64,000 nt of DNA from Locusta migratoria. Taxonomy: Eukaryota > Arthropoda > Insecta > Orthoptera > Acrididae. The notes below the pieces were generated by a model. The model ran no database searches and was not told where the DNA came from. It saw only the letters and a program-made list of their open reading frames with translations. The DNA lies in the NCBI GenBank assembly GCA_026315105.1, contig JAOYRU010000091.1:62001-126000 (forward strand), given 5' to 3'. Positions 36,506-50,674 of this stretch are shown here, in pieces. The first letter of the stretch is position 1. Every line of letters starts with the position of its first letter. The position numbers were made by a program, and so were the translations under genes.

Positions 36506-39500
36506 ATGATTGTGGTTGTATATAGTTACCATGGGCCAGGGAGCATCAGGTGCTGCACCACCGAGCCGCACTGGGTGCCCTGGCCACACTGCTGCTCAGG
36601 CCGCAACACTACAGATTAGTTCAACTAGCGTATATCGCAATTTCACTGTTTTTGATGCTTACAGCGCCTACCTTCATATTTCGGCAAAATGTTTTATTTT
36701 GCTGTTTCTATGTGGTAATCCAGTTTACTCGCCGTCTGTTTAAGTAAAATAGTCATAATTTCAAGGAGCAGATGATTGTGGTTGTATATAGTTACCATGG
36801 GCCAGGGAGCATCAGGTGCTGCACCACCGTGCCGCACAGGGTGCCCTGGCCACACTGCTGCTCAGGCCGCAACACTACAGATTAGTTCAACTAGCGTATA
36901 TCGCAATTTCACTGTTTTTGACGCTTACAGCGCCTACCTTCATATTTCGCCAAAATGTTTTATTTTCCTGTTTCTATGTGGTAATCCAGTTTACTCGTCG
37001 TTTGTTTAAGTAAAATAGTCATAATTTCAAGGAGCAGATGATTGTGGTTGTATATAGTTACCATGGGCCAGGGAGCATCAGGTGCTGCACCAACGAGCCG
37101 CACTGGGTGCTCTGGCCACACTGCTGCTCAGGCCGCAACATTACAGATTAGTTCAACTAGCGTATATCGCAATTTCACTGTTTTTGACGCTTACAGCGCC
37201 TACCTTCATATTTCGCAAAATGTTTTATTTTGCTGTTTCTATGTGGTAGTCCAGTTTACTCGCCGTTTGTTTAAGTATAATAGTCATAATTTCAAGGAGC
37301 AGATGATTGTGGTTGTATATAGTTACCATGGGCCAGGGAGCATCAGGTGCTGCACCACCGAACCGCACTGGGTGCCCTGGCCACACTGCTGCTCAGGCCG
37401 CAACACTACAGATTAGTTCAACTAGCGTATATCGCAATTTCACTGTTTTTGACGCTTACAGTGCCTACCTTCATATTTCGGCAAAATGTTTTATTTTGCT
37501 GTTTCTATGTGGTAATCCAGTTTACTCGCCGTTTGTTTAAGTAAAATAGTCATAATTTCAAGGAGCAGATGATTGTGGTTGTATATAGTTACCATGGGCC
37601 AGGGAGCATCAGGTGCTGCACCACCGAGCCGCACTGGGTGCCCTGGCCACACTGCTGCTCAGGCCGCAACACTACAGATTAGTTCAACTAGCGTATATCG
37701 CAATTTCACTGTTTTTGACGCTTACAGCGCCTACCTTCATATTTCGCCAAAATGTTTTATTTTGCTGTTTCTATGTGGTAATCCAGTTTACTCGTCGTTT
37801 GTTTAAGTAAAATAGTCATAATTTCAAGGAGCAGATGATTGTGGTTGTATATAGTTACCATGGGCCAGGGAGCATCAGGTGCTGCACCACCGAGCCGCAC
37901 TGGGTGCCCTGGCCACACTGCTGCTCAGGCCGCAACACTACAGATTAGTTCAACTAGCGTATATCGCAATTTCACTGTTTTTGACGCTTACAGCGCCTAC
38001 CTTCATTTATTCGGCAAAATGTTTTAATTTGCTGTTTCTATGTGGTAATCCAGTTTACTCGCCGTTTGTTTAAGTAAAATAGTCATAATTTCAAGGAGCA
38101 GATGATTGTGGTTGTATATAGTTACCATGGGCCAGGGAGCATCAGGTGCTGCACCACCGAGCCGCATTGGGTGCCCTGGCCACACTGCTGCTCAGGCCGC
38201 AACACTACAGATTAGTTCAACTAGCGTATATCGCAATTTCACTGTTTTTGACGCTTACAGCGCCTACCTTCATTTATTCGGCAAAATGTTTTATTTTGCT
38301 GTTTCTATGTGGTAATCCAGTTTACTCGCCGTTTGTTTAAGTAAAATAGTCATAATTTCAAGGAGCAGATGATTGTGGTTGTATATAGTTACCATGGGCC
38401 AGGGAGCATCAGATGCTGCACCACCGAGCCGCACTCTGTGCCCTGGCCACACTGGTGCTCAGGCCGCAACACTACAGATTAGTTCAACTAGCGTATATCG
38501 CAATTTCACTGTTTTTGATGCTTACAGCGCCTACCTTCATATTTCGGCAAAATGTTTTATTTTGCTGTTTCTATGTGGTAATCCAGTTTACTCGCCGTCT
38601 GTTTAAGTAAAATAGTCATAATTTCAAGGAGCAGATGATTGTGGTTGTATATAGTTACCATGTGCCAGGGAGCATCAGGTGCTGCACCACCGAGCCGCAC
38701 TGGGTGCTCTGGCCACACTGCTGCTCAGGCCGCAACATTACAGATTAGTTCAACTAGCGTATATCGCAATTTCACTGTTTTTGACGCTTACAGCGCCTAC
38801 CTTCATATTTCGCCAAAATGTTTTATTTTGCTGTTTCTATGTGGTAATCCAGTTTACTCGCCGTTTGTTTAAGTATAATAGTCATAATTTCAAGGAGCAG
38901 ATGATTGTGGTTGTATATAGTTACCATGTGCCAGGGAGCATCAGGTGATGCACCACCGAGCCGCACTGTGTGCCCTGGCCACACTGCTGCTCAGGCCGCA
39001 ACACTACAGATTAGTTCAACTAGCGTATATCGCAATTTCACTGTTTTTGACGCTTACAGCGCCTACCTTCATATTTCGGCAAAATGTTTTATTTTGCTGT
39101 TTCTATGTGGTAATCCAGTTTACTCGCCGTTTGTTTAAGTAAAATAGTCATAATTTCAAGGAGCAGATGATTGTGGTTGTATATAGTTACCATGGGCCAG
39201 GGAGCATCAGGTGCTGCACCACCGAGCCGCACTGGGTGCCCTGGCCACACTGCTGCTCAGGCCGCAACACTACAGATTAGTTCAACTAGCGTATATCGCA
39301 ATTTCACTGTTTTTGACGCTTACAGCGCCTACCTTCATATTTCGCCAAAATGTTTTATTTTGCTGTTTCTATGTGGTAATCCAGTTTACTCGTCGTTTGG
39401 TTAAGTAAAATAGTCATAATTTCAAGGAGCAGATGATTGTGGTTGTATATAGTTACCATGGGCCAGGGAGCATCAGGTGCTGCACCACCGAGCCGCACTG

Positions 39501-42500
39501 GGTGCCCTGGCCACACTGCTGCTCAGGCCGCAACACTACAGATTAGTTCAACTAGCGTATATCGCAATTTCACTGTTTTTGACGCTTACAGCGCCTACCT
39601 TCACATTTCGCCAAAATGTTTTATTTTGCTGTTTCTATGTGGTAATCCAGTTTACTCGCCGTTTGTTTAAGTAAAATAGTCATAATTTCAAGGAGCAGAT
39701 GATTGTGGTTGTATATAGTTACCATGGGCCAGGGAGCATCAGGTGCTGCACCACCGAGCCGCACTGGGTGCCCTGGCCACACTGCTGCTCAGGCCGCAAC
39801 ACTACAGATTAGTTCAACTAGCGTATATCGCAATTTCACTGTTTTTGACGCTTACAGCGCTTACCTTCATTTATTCGGCAAAATGTTTTATTTTGCTGTT
39901 TCTATGTGGTAATCCAGTTTACTCGCCGTTTGTTTAAGTAAAATAGTCATAATTTCAAGGAGCAGATGATTGTGGTTGTATATAGTTACCATGGGCCAGG
40001 GAGCATCAGGTGCTGCACCACCAAGCCGCACTGGGTGCCCTGGCCACACTGCTGCTCAGGCCGCAACACTACAGATTAGTTCAACTAGCGTATATTGCAA
40101 TTTCACTGTTTTTGATGCTTACAGCGCCTACCTTCATATTTCGGCAAAATGTTTTATTTTTGCTGTTTCTATGTGGTAATCCAGTTTACTCGCCGTCTGT
40201 TTAAGTAAAATAGTCATAATTTCAAGGAGCAGATGATTGTGGTTGTATATAGTTACCATGGGCCAGGGAGCATCAGGTGCTGCACCACCGTGCCGCACTG
40301 GGTGCCCTGGCCACACTGCTGCTCAGGCCGCAACACTACAGATTAGTTCAACTAGCGTATATCGCAATTTCACTGTTTTTGATGCTTACAGCGCCTACCT
40401 TCATATTTCGCCAAAATGTTTTATTTTCCTGTTTCTATGTGGTAATCCAGTTTACTCGTCGTTTGTTTAAGTAAAATAGTCATAATTTCAAGGAGCAGAT
40501 GATTGTGGTTGTATATAGTTACCATGGGCCAGGGAGCATCAGGTGCTGCACCACCGAGCCGCACTGGGTGCCCTGGCCACACTGCTGCTCAGGCCGCATC
40601 ACTACAGATTAGTTCAACTAGCGTATATCGCAATTTCACTGTTTTTGACGCTTACAGCGCCTACCTTCATATTTCGGCAAAATGTTTTATTTTGCTGTTT
40701 CTATGTGGTAATTCCAGTTTACTCGCCGTTTGTTTGAGTAAAATAGTCATAATTTCAAGGAGCAAATGATTGTGGTTGTATATAGTTACCATGGGCCAGG
40801 GAGCATCAGGTGCTGCACCACCGAGCCGCACTGGGTGCCCTGGCCACACTGCTGCTCAGGCCGCAACACTACAGATTAGTTCAACTAGCGTATATCGCAA
40901 TTTCACTGATTTTGACGCTTACAGCGCCTACCTTCATATTTCGCCAAAATGTTTTATTTTGCTGTTTCTATGTGGTAATCCAGTTTACTCGTCGTTTGTT
41001 TAAGTAAAATAGTCATAATTTCAAGGAGCAGATGATTGTGGTTGTATATAGTTACCATGGGCCAGGGAGCATCAGGTGCTGCACCACCGAGCCGCACTGG
41101 GTGCTCTGGCCACACTGCTGCTCAGGCCGCAACACTACAGATTAGTTCAACTAGCGTATATCGCAATTTCACTGTTATTGACGCTTACAGCGCCTACCTT
41201 CAGATTTCGGCAAAATGTTTTATTTTGCTGTTTCTATGTGGTAATCCAGTTTACTCGCCGTTTGTTTAAGTAAAATAGTCATAATTTCAAGGAGCAGATG
41301 ATTGTGGTTGTATATAGTTACCATGGGCCAGGGAGCATCAGGTGCTGCACCACCGAGCCGCACTGGGTGCCCTGGCCACACTGCTGCTCAGGCCGCAACA
41401 CTACAGATTAGTTCAACTAGCGTATATCGCAATTTCACTGTTTTTGACGGTTACAGCGCCTACCTTCATATTTCGGCAAAATGTTTTATTTTGCTGTTTC
41501 TATGTGGTAATCCAGTTTACTCGCCGTTTGTTTAAGTAAAATAGTCATAATTTCAAGGAGCAGATGATTGTGGTTGTATATAGTTACCATGGGCCAGGGA
41601 GCATCAGGTGCTGCACCACCGAGCCGCACTGGGTGCCCTGGCCACACTGCTGCTCAGGCCGCAACATTACAGATTAGTTCAACTAGCGTATGTCGCAATT
41701 TCACTGTTTTTGACGCTTACAGCGCCTACCTTCATATTTCGGCAAAATGTTTTATTTTGCTGTTTCTATGTGGTAATCCAGTTTACTCGCTGTTTGTTTA
41801 AGTAAAGTAGTCATGATTTCAAGGAGTAGATGATAGTGGTTGTATATATTTACCATGGGTCAGGAAGCATCAGGTGCTGCACCACCGAGCCGCACTGGGT
41901 GCCCTGGCCACACTGCTGCTCACGCCGCAACACTACAGATTAGTTCAACTAGCGTATATCGCAATTTCACTGTTTTTGATGCTTACAGCGCCTACCTTCA
42001 TATTTCGGCAAAATGTTTTATTTTGCTGTTTCTATGTGGTAATCCAGTTTACTCGCCGTCTGTTTAAGTAAAATAGTCATAATTTCAAGGAGCAGATGAT
42101 TGTGGTTGTATATAGTTACCATGGGCCAGGGAGCATCAGGTGCTGCACCACCGTGCCGCACTGGGTGCCCTGGCCACACTGCTGCTCAGGCCGCAACACT
42201 ACAGATTAGTTCAACTAGCGTATATCGCAATTTCACTGTTTTTGACGCTTACAGCGCCTACCTTCATATTTCGCCAAAATGTTTTATTTTCCTGTTTCTA
42301 TGTGGTAATCCAGTTTACTCGTCGTTTGTTTAAGTAAAATAGTCATAATTTCAAGGAGCAGATGATTGTGGTTATATATAGTTACCATGGGCCAGGGAGC
42401 ATCAGGTGCTGCACCACCGAGCCGCACTGGGTGCTCTGGCCACACTGCTGCTCAGGCCGCAACATTACAGATTAGTTCAACTAGCGTATATCGCAATTTC

Positions 42501-45500
42501 ACTGTTTTTGACGGTTACAGCGCCCTACCTTCATATTTCGGCAAAATGTTTTATTTTGCTGTTTCTATGTGGTAATCCAGTTTACTCGCCGTTTGTTTAA
42601 GTAAAATAGTCATAATTTCAAGGAGCAGATGATTGTGGTTGTATATAGTTACCATGGGCCAGGGAGCATCAGGTGCTGCACCACCGAGCCGCACTGGGTG
42701 CCCTGGCCACACTGCTGCTCAGGCCGCAACACTACAGATTAGTTCAACTAGCGTATATCGCAATTTCACTGTTTTTGACGCTTACAGCGCCTACCTTCAT
42801 ATTTCGCCAAAATGTTTTATTTTGCTGTTTCTATGTGGTAATCCAGTTTACTCGCCGTTTGTTTAAGTAAAATAGTCATAATTTCAAGGAGCAGATGATT
42901 GTGGTTGTATATAGTTACCATGGGCCAGGGAGCATCAGGTGCTGCACCACCGAGCCGCACTGGGTGCCCTGGCCACACTGCTGCTCAGGCCGCAACATTA
43001 CAGATTAGTTCAACTAGCGTATATCGCAATTTCACTGTTTTTGACGCTTACAGCGCCTACCTTCATATTTCGGCAAAATGTTTTATTTTGCTGTTTCTAT
43101 GTGGTAATCCAGTTTACTCGCCGTTTGTTTAAGTAAAATAATCATGATTTCAAGGAGCAGATGATTGTGGTTGTATATATTTACCATGGGCCAGGGAGCA
43201 TCAGGTGCTGCACCACCGAGCCGCACTGGGTGCCCTGGCCACACTGCTGCTCAGGCCGCAACATTACAGATTAGTTCAACTAGCGTATATCGCAATTTCA
43301 CTGTTTTTGACGCTTACAGCGCCTACCTTCATATTTCGGCAAAATGTTTTATTTTGCTGTTTCTATGTGGTAATCCAGTTTACTCGCCGTTTGTTTAAGT
43401 AAAATAGTCATAATTTCAAGGAGCAGATGATTGTGGTTGTATATAGTTACCATGGGCCAGGGAGAATCAGGTGCTGCACCACCGAGCCGCACTGGGTGCC
43501 CTGGCCACACTGCTGCTCAGGCCGCAACATTACAGATTAGTTCAACTAGCGTATATCGCAATTTCACTGTTTTTGACGCTTACAGCGCCTACCTTCATAT
43601 TTCGGCAAAATGTTTTATTTTGCTGTTTCTATGTGGTAATCCAGTTTACTCGCCGTTTGTTTAAGTAAAATAGTCATAATTTCAAGGAGCAGATGATTGT
43701 GGTTGTATATAGTTACAATGGGCCCAGGGAGCATCAGGTGCTGCACCACCGAGCCGCACTGGGTGCCCTGGCCACACTGCTGCTCAGGCCGCAACATTAC
43801 AGATTAGTTCAACTAGCGTATATCGCAATTTCACTGTTTTTGACGCTTACAGCGACTACCTTCATATTTCGGCAAAATGTTTTATTTTGCTGTTTCTATG
43901 TGGTAATCCAGTTTACTCGCCGTTTGTTTAAGTAGAATAGTCATAATTTCAAGGAGCAGATGATTGTGGTTGTATATAGTTACCATGGGCCAGGGAGCAT
44001 CAGGTGCTGCACCACCGAGCCGCACTGGGTGCCCTGGCCACACTGCTGCTCAGGCCGCAACACTACAGATTAGTTCAACTAGCGTATATCGAAATTTCAC
44101 TCTTTTTGACGCTTACAGCGCCTACCTTCATATTTCGGCAAAATGTTTTATTTTGCTGTTTCTATGTGGTAATCCAGTTTACTCGCCGTCTGTTTAAGTA
44201 AAATAGTCATAATTTCAAGGAGCAGATGATTGTGGTTGTATATAGTTACCATGGGCGAGGGAGCATCAGGTGCTGCACCACCGAGCCGCACTGGGTGCCC
44301 TGGCCACACTGCTGCTCAGGCCGCAACACTACAGATTAGTTCAACTAGCGTATATCGCAATTTCACTGTTTTTGACGCTTACAGCGCCTAAATTCATATT
44401 TCGGCAAAATGTTTTATTTTGCTGTTTCTATGTGGTAATCCAGTTTACTCGCCGTTTGTTTAAGTAAAATAGTCATAATTTCAAGGAGCAGATGATTGTG
44501 GTTGTATATAGTTACCATGGGCTAGGGAGCATCAGGTGCTGCACCACCGAGCCGCACTGGGTGCCCTGGCCACACTGCTGCTCAGGCCGCAACACTACAG
44601 ATTAGTTCAACTAGCGTATATCGCAATTTCACTGTTTTTGACGCTTACAGCGCCTACCTTCATATTTCGGCAAAATGTTTTATTTTGCTGTTTCTATGTG
44701 GTAATCCAGTTTACTCGCCGTTTGTTTAAGTAAAATAGTCATAATTTCAAGGAGCAGATGATTGTGGTTGTATATAGTTACCATGGGCCAGGGTGCATCA
44801 GGTGCTGCACCACCGAGCCGCACTGGGTGCCCTGGCCACACTGCTGCTCAGGCCGCAACACTACAGATTAGTTCAACTAGCGTATATCGCAATTTCACTG
44901 TTTTTGACGCTTACAGCGCCTACCTTCATATTTCGACAAAATGTTTTATTTTGCTGTTTCTATGTGGTAATCCAGTTTACTCGCCGTCTGTTTAAGTAAA
45001 ATAGTGATAATTTCGAGGAGCAGATGATTGTGCTTGTATATAGTTACCATGGGCCAGGGAGCATCAGGTGCTGCACCACCGAGCCGCACTGGGTGCCCTG
45101 GCCACACTGCTGCTCAGGCCGCAACACTACAGATTAGTTCAACTAGCGTATATCGCAATTTCACTGTTTTTGACGCTTACAGCGCCTACCTTCATATTTC
45201 GGCAAAATGTTTTATTTTGCTGTTTCTATGTGGTAATCCAGTTTACTCGCCGTTTGTTTAAGTAAAATAGTCATGATTTCAAGGAGCAGATGATTGTGGT
45301 TGTATATATTTACCATGGGCCAGGGAGCAAAAGGTGCTGCACCACCGAGCCGCACTGGGTGCCCTGGCCACACTGCTGCTCAGGCCGCAACATTACAGAT
45401 TAGTTCAACTAGCGTATATCGCAATTTAACTGTTTTTGACGCTTACAGCGCCTACCTTCATACTTCGGCAAAATGTTTTATTTTGCTGTTTCTATGTGGT

Positions 45501-48500
45501 AATCCAGTTTACTCGCCGTCTGTTTAAGTAAAATAGTCATAATTTCGAGGAGCAGATGATTGTGCTTGTATCTAGTTACCATGGGCCAGGGAGCATCAGG
45601 TGCTGCACCACCGAGCCGCACTGGGTGCCCTGGCCACACTGCTGCTCAGGCCGCAACATTACAGATTAGTTCAACTAGCGTATATCGCAATTTCACTGTT
45701 TTTGACGCTTACAGCGCCTACCTTCATATTTCGGCAAAATGTTTTATTTTGCTGTTTCTATGTGGTAATCCAGTTTACTCGCCGTTTGTTTAAGTAAAAT
45801 AGTCATAATTTCAAGGAGCAGATGATTGTGGTTGTATATAGTTACCATGGGCCAGGGAGCATCAGGTGCTGCACCACCGAGCCGCACTGGGTGCCCTGGC
45901 CACACTGCTGCTCAGGCCGCAACATTACAGATTAGTTCAACTAGCGTATATCGCAATTTCACTGTTTTTGACGCTTACAGCGCCTACCTTCATATTTCGG
46001 CAAAATGTTTTATTTTGCTGTTTCTATGTGGTAATCCAGTTTACTCGCCGTTTGTTTAAGTAAAAAAGTCATAATTTCAAGGAGCAGATGATTGTGGTTG
46101 TATATAGTTACCATGGGCCAGGGAGAATCAGGTGCTGCACCACCGAGCCGCACTGGGTGCCCTGGCCACACTGCTGCTCAGGCCGCAACATTACAGATTA
46201 GTTCAACTAGCGTATATCGCTATTTCACTGTTTTTGACGCTTACAGCGCCTACCTTCATATTTCGGCAAAATGTTTTATTTTGCTGTTTCTATGTGGTAA
46301 TCCAGTTTACTCGCCGTTTGTTTAAGTAGAATAGTCATAATTTCAAGGAGCAGATGATTGTGGTTGTATATAGTTACCATGGGCCAGGGAGCATCAGGTG
46401 CTGCACCACCGAGCCGCACTGGGTGCCCTGGCCACACTGCTGCTCAGGCCGCAACACTACAGATTAGTTCAACTAGCGTATATCGCAATTTCACCTCTTT
46501 TTGACGCTTACAGCGCCTACCTTCATATTTCGCCAAAATGTTTTATTTTGCTGTTTCTATGTGGTAATCCAGTTTACTCGCCGTTTGTTTAAGTAAAATA
46601 GTCATAATTTCAAGGAGCAGATGATTGTGGTTGTATATAGTTACCATGGGCCAGGGAGAATCAGGTGCTGCACCACCGAGCCGCACTGGGTGCCCTGGCC
46701 ACACTGCTGCTCAGGCCGCAACACTACAGATTAGTTCAACTAGCGTATATCGCAATTTCACTCTTTTTGACGCTTACAGCGCCTACCTTCATATTTCGGC
46801 AAAATGTTTTATTTTGCTGTTTCTATGTGGTAATCCAGTTTACTCGCCGTCTGTTTAAGTAAAATAGTCATAATTTCAAGGAGCAGATGATTGAGGTTGT
46901 ATATAGTTACCATGGGCCAGGGAGCATCAGGTGCTGCACCACCGAGCCGCACTGGGTGCCCTGGCCACACTGCTGCTCAGGCCGCAACACTACAGATTAG
47001 TTCAACTAGCGTAAATCGCAATTTCACTGTTTTGACGCTTACAGCGCCTAACTTCATATTTCGGCAAAATGTTTTATTTTGCTGTTTCTATGTGGTAATC
47101 CAGTTTACTCGCCGTTTGTTTAAGTAAAATAGTCATAATTTCAAGGAGCAGAAGATTGTGGTTGTATATAGTTACCATGGGCCAGGGAGCATCAGGTGCT
47201 GCACCACCGAGCCGCACTGGGTGCCCTGGCCACACTGCTGCTCAGGCCGCAACACTACAGATTAGTTCAACTAGCGTATATCGCAATTTCACTGTTTTTG
47301 ACGCTTACAGCGCCTACCTTCATATTTCGGCAAAATGTTTTATTTTGCTGTTTCTATGTGGTAATCCAGTTTACTCGCCGTTTGTTTAAGTAAAATAGTC
47401 ATAATTTCAAGGAGCAGATGATTGTGGTTGTATATAGTTACCATGGGCCAGGGAGCATCAGGTGCTGCACCACCGAGCCGCACTGGGTGCCCTGGCCACA
47501 CTGCTGCTCAGGCCGAAACACTACAAATTAGTTCAACTAGCGTATATCGCAATTTCATTGTTCTTGACGCTTACAGCGCCTACCTTCATAATTCGGCAAA
47601 ATGTTTTATTTTGCTGTTTCTATGTGGTAATCCAGTTTACTCACCGTCTGTTTAAGTAAAATAGTCATAATTTCAAGGAACAGATGATTGTGGTTGTATA
47701 TAGTTACCATGGGCCAGGGAGCATCAGGTGCTGCACCACCGAGCCGCACTGGGTGCCCGGCCACACTGCTGCTCAGGCCGCAACACTACAGATTAGTTCA
47801 ACTAGCGTATATCGCAATTTCACTGTTTTTGACGCTTACAGCGCCTACCTTCATATTTCGGCAAAATGTTTTATTTTGCTGTTTCTATGTGGTAATCTAG
47901 ATTACTCGCCGTTTGTTTAAGTAAAATAGTCATAATTTCAAGGAGCAGATGATTGTGGTTGTACATAGTTACCATGGGCCAGGGAGCATCAGGTGCTGCA
48001 CCACCGAGCCGCACTGGGTGCCCTGGCCACACTGCTGCTCAGGCCGCAACACTACAGATTAGTTCAACTAGCGTATATCGCAATTTCACTGTTTTTACGC
48101 TTACAGCGCCTACCTTCATATTTCGGCAAAATGTTTTATTTTGCTGTTTCTATGTGGTAATCCAGTTTACTCGCCGTTTGTTTAAGTAGAATAGTCATAA
48201 TTTCAAGGAGCAGATGATTGTGGTTGTATATAGTTACCATGGGCCAGGGAGCATCAGGTGCTGCACCACCGAGCCGCACTGGGTGCCCTGGCCACACTGC
48301 TGCTCAGGCCGCAACACTACAGATTAGTTCAACTAGCGTATATCGCAATTTCACTCTTTTTGACGCTTACAGCGCCTACCTTCATATTTCGGCAAAATGT
48401 TTTATTTTGCTGTTTCTATGTGGTAATCCAGTTTACTCGCCGTCTGTTTAAGTAAAATAGTCATAATTTCGAGGAGCAGATGATTGTGCTTGTATATAGT

Positions 48501-50073
48501 TACCATGGGCCAGGGAGCATCAGGTGCTGCACCACCGAGCCGCACTGGGTGCCATGGCCACACTGCTGCTCAGGCCGCAACACTACAGATTAGTTCAACT
48601 AGCGTATATCGCAATTTCACTGTTATTGACGCTTACAGCGCCTACCTTCATATTTCGGCAAAATGTTTTATTTTGCTGTTTCTATGTGGTAATCCAGTTT
48701 ACTCGCCGTTTGTTTAAGTAAAATAGTCATAATTTCAAGGAGCAGATGGTTGTGGTTGTATATAGTTACCATGGGCCAGGGAGCATCAGGTGCTGCACCA
48801 CCGAGCCGCACTGGGTGCCCTGGCCACACTGCTGCTCAGGCCGCAACACTACAGATTAGTTCAACTAGCGTATATCGCAATTTCACTGTTTTTGACGCTT
48901 ACAGCGCCTACCTTCATATTTCGGCAAAATGTTTTATTTTGCTGTTTCTATGTGGTAATGTAGTTTACTCGCCGTTTGTTTAAGTAAAATAGTCATAATG
49001 TCAAGGAGCAGATGATTGTGGTTGTACATAGTTACCATGGGCCAGGGAGCATCAGGTGCTGCACCACCGAGCCGCACTGGGTGCCCTGGCCACACTGCTG
49101 CTCAGGCCGCAACACTACAGATTAGTTCAACTAGCGTATATCGCAATTTCACTGTTTTTACGCTTACAGCGCCTACCTTCATATTTCGGCAAAATGTTTT
49201 ATTTTGCTGTTTCTATGTGGTAATCCAGTTTACTCGCCGTTTGTTTAAGTAGAATAGTCATAATTTCAAGGAGCAGATGATTGTGGTTGTATATAGTTAC
49301 CATGGGCCAGGGAGCATCAGGTGCTGCACCACCGAGCCGCACTGGGTGCCCTGGCCACACTGCTGCTCAGGCCGCAACACTACAGATTAGTTCAACTAGC
49401 GTATATCGCAAATTCACTCTTTTTGACGCTTACAGCGCCTACCTTCATATTTCGGCAAAATGTTTTATTTTGCTGTTTCTATGTGGTAATCCAGTTTACT
49501 CGCCGTTTGTTTAAGTAAAATAGTCATAATTTCAAGGAGCAGATGATTGTGGTTGTATATAGTTACCATGGGCCAGGGAGCATCAGGTGCTGCACCACCA
49601 AGCCGCACTGGGTGCCCTGGCCACACTGCTGCTCAGGCCGCAACACTACAGATTAGTTCAACTAGCGTATATCGCAAATTCACTGTTTTGACGCTTACAG
49701 CGCCTACCTTCATATTTCGGCAAAATGTTTTATTTTGCTGTTTCTATGTGGTAATCCAGTTTACTCGCCGTTTGTTTAAGTAAAATAGTCATAATTTCAA
49801 GGAGCAGATGATTGTGGTTGTATATAGTTACCATGGGCCAGGGAGCATCAGGTGCTGCACCACCGAGCCGCACTGGGTGCCCTGGCCACACTGCTGCTCA
49901 AGCCGCAACACTACAGATTAGTTCAACTAGCGTATATCGCAATTTCACTGTTTTTGACGCTTACAGCGCCTACCTTCATATTTCGCCAAAATGTTTTATT
50001 TTGCTGTTTCTATGTGGTAATCCAGTTTACTCGCCGTTTGTTTAAGTAAAATAGTCATAATTTCAAGGAGCAG

Positions 50074-50198
50074 ATGATTGTGGTTGTATATAGTTACCAT
50101 GGGCCAGGGATCATCAGGTGCTGCACCACCGAGCCGCACTGGGTGCCCTGGCCACACTGCTGCTCAGGCCGCAACACTACATATTAGTTCAACTAGCG
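50074..50198 (+). repeat. Left part of the satellite monomer split by the retrotransposon
   Basis: This class C monomer stops after CAACTAGCG at 50,198. Its right part resumes after the second target copy at 56,237 and ends at 56,377. The two parts are 125 and 141 bp and sum to exactly 266 bp, so the insertion caused no loss of satellite sequence beyond duplicating six bases. Confidence 0.95.
50193..50198. repeat. Target site duplication, left copy
   Basis: CTAGCG precedes the left LTR and is repeated immediately after the right LTR. In uninterrupted monomers the site reads AACTAGCGTATATCGC, so CTAGCG is the single pre-insertion target. Confidence 0.92.
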
Positions 50199-50674
50199 TT
50201 TTGTGTCCCGACTTCGTCGCCGCTTTTGTGTCCCAGCCTCGTCGTAAGTGTCGGTGGCCGAGTGCAACGAGACCGACACAGTAACAAGACAGCACGCTGG
50301 TGCAGGTACGGAGGGGGGCAGCCAGAAACTATAAACACTAGAGTAAATTAGAAAGATTTATATTGCACAGAATGTAACAATACTTAACTTTTACATCGTA
50401 CTGCAGAATGTTTATACATAGTTGTTAGAGGCCTGCCTAGTGCCTGTACAATAGCAAAGTCTTCACTCGTGCCTATCGGATTACGAAGGTCCTAACTCGT
50501 TGCTATCTCAGTCCGAAGTCGGAGTGCGAAGTGCCGATGTCCTTCAGTGGTGGCCACGAGCGGCGTTGTCGCAGAGGGCGCTCGTGGCTGTCGTCGTGAG
50601 ATCGCCGCGCCGTGCGTGCATGGCGGCGCGCGGCGAAAGTAGGTGGCGCGCACTTTGTACTTGTGCGTCACCAC
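50199..50674 (-). repeat. Left LTR (element 3-prime LTR)
   Basis: This 476-bp LTR matches 55,755-56,230 with two substitutions (50,609 G versus 56,165 A; 50,668 T versus 56,224 A). On the element strand it starts GTGGTG and ends ACACAAAA, so it lacks the usual TG...CA termini. The exact edge could be off by one or two bases. The last 43 codons of the pol frame lie inside this LTR. Confidence 0.93.
50355..50364 (-). promoter_or_regulatory. TATA-like motif in the left LTR
   Basis: On the element strand this reads AATATAAATC. It sits in the AT-rich middle of the LTR, where a promoter or polyadenylation region would be expected, but nothing else confirms a start site. Confidence 0.25.

Larger units (their letters stand above)
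1..50198 (+). repeat. 266-bp tandem satellite array, left block
   Basis: Head-to-tail monomers of about 266 bp fill this block without interruption, about 188 complete copies all in one orientation. I phase monomers on the recurring ATGATTG. From there a monomer holds a TATATAGTTACCATGGGCC segment, a variable block near +50 to +80, a well-conserved core (CTCAGGCCGCAACACTACAG then TTCAACTAGCG), a T-rich half (TTTTTGACGCTTACAG, CGGCAAAATGTTTTATTTTG) and a stop-rich end (TTTAAGTAAAATAGTC). Three sequence classes are distinguished by the variable block: A, CCATCGACCCGCACTGCCCG; B, CCATCGAACCACACTGGCCG; C, CCACCGAGCCGCACTGGGTG. An A-prime form reads CACTATCGACCC. Because 266 is not a multiple of three and each monomer ends in stops in all three frames, no reading frame crosses monomers. 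I do not recognise the family by name. Confidence 0.98.
36506..50198 (+). repeat. Homogeneous class C satellite domain, 266-bp period
   Basis: Every monomer has the class C block, GCAATTTCAC, ACAGCGCCTACC, AATCCAGTTTACTCG and ATTTCAAGG. Higher-order structure is visible from rare variants. A pair, one monomer with TTTTTGATGC plus GCCGTCTG followed by one with CCGTGCCGCAC plus TATTTTCCTG, occurs at 36,506, 39,966 and about 41,830, spaced 13 and 7 monomers apart. The change GTCATGATTTC linked to GTATATATTTACC occurs at about 41,812, 43,142 and 45,273. A GTACATAG plus TTTTTACGC monomer recurs at 47,949 and 49,012, four monomers apart. Confidence 0.9.

Noticed and set aside
1..50198. Hundreds of 60-90 codon open frames on both strands as protein genes
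   Set aside because: They are the same few frames recurring once per 266-bp monomer, closed by stops in every frame at each monomer end, broken by single-base changes in many copies, and without any recognised domain.
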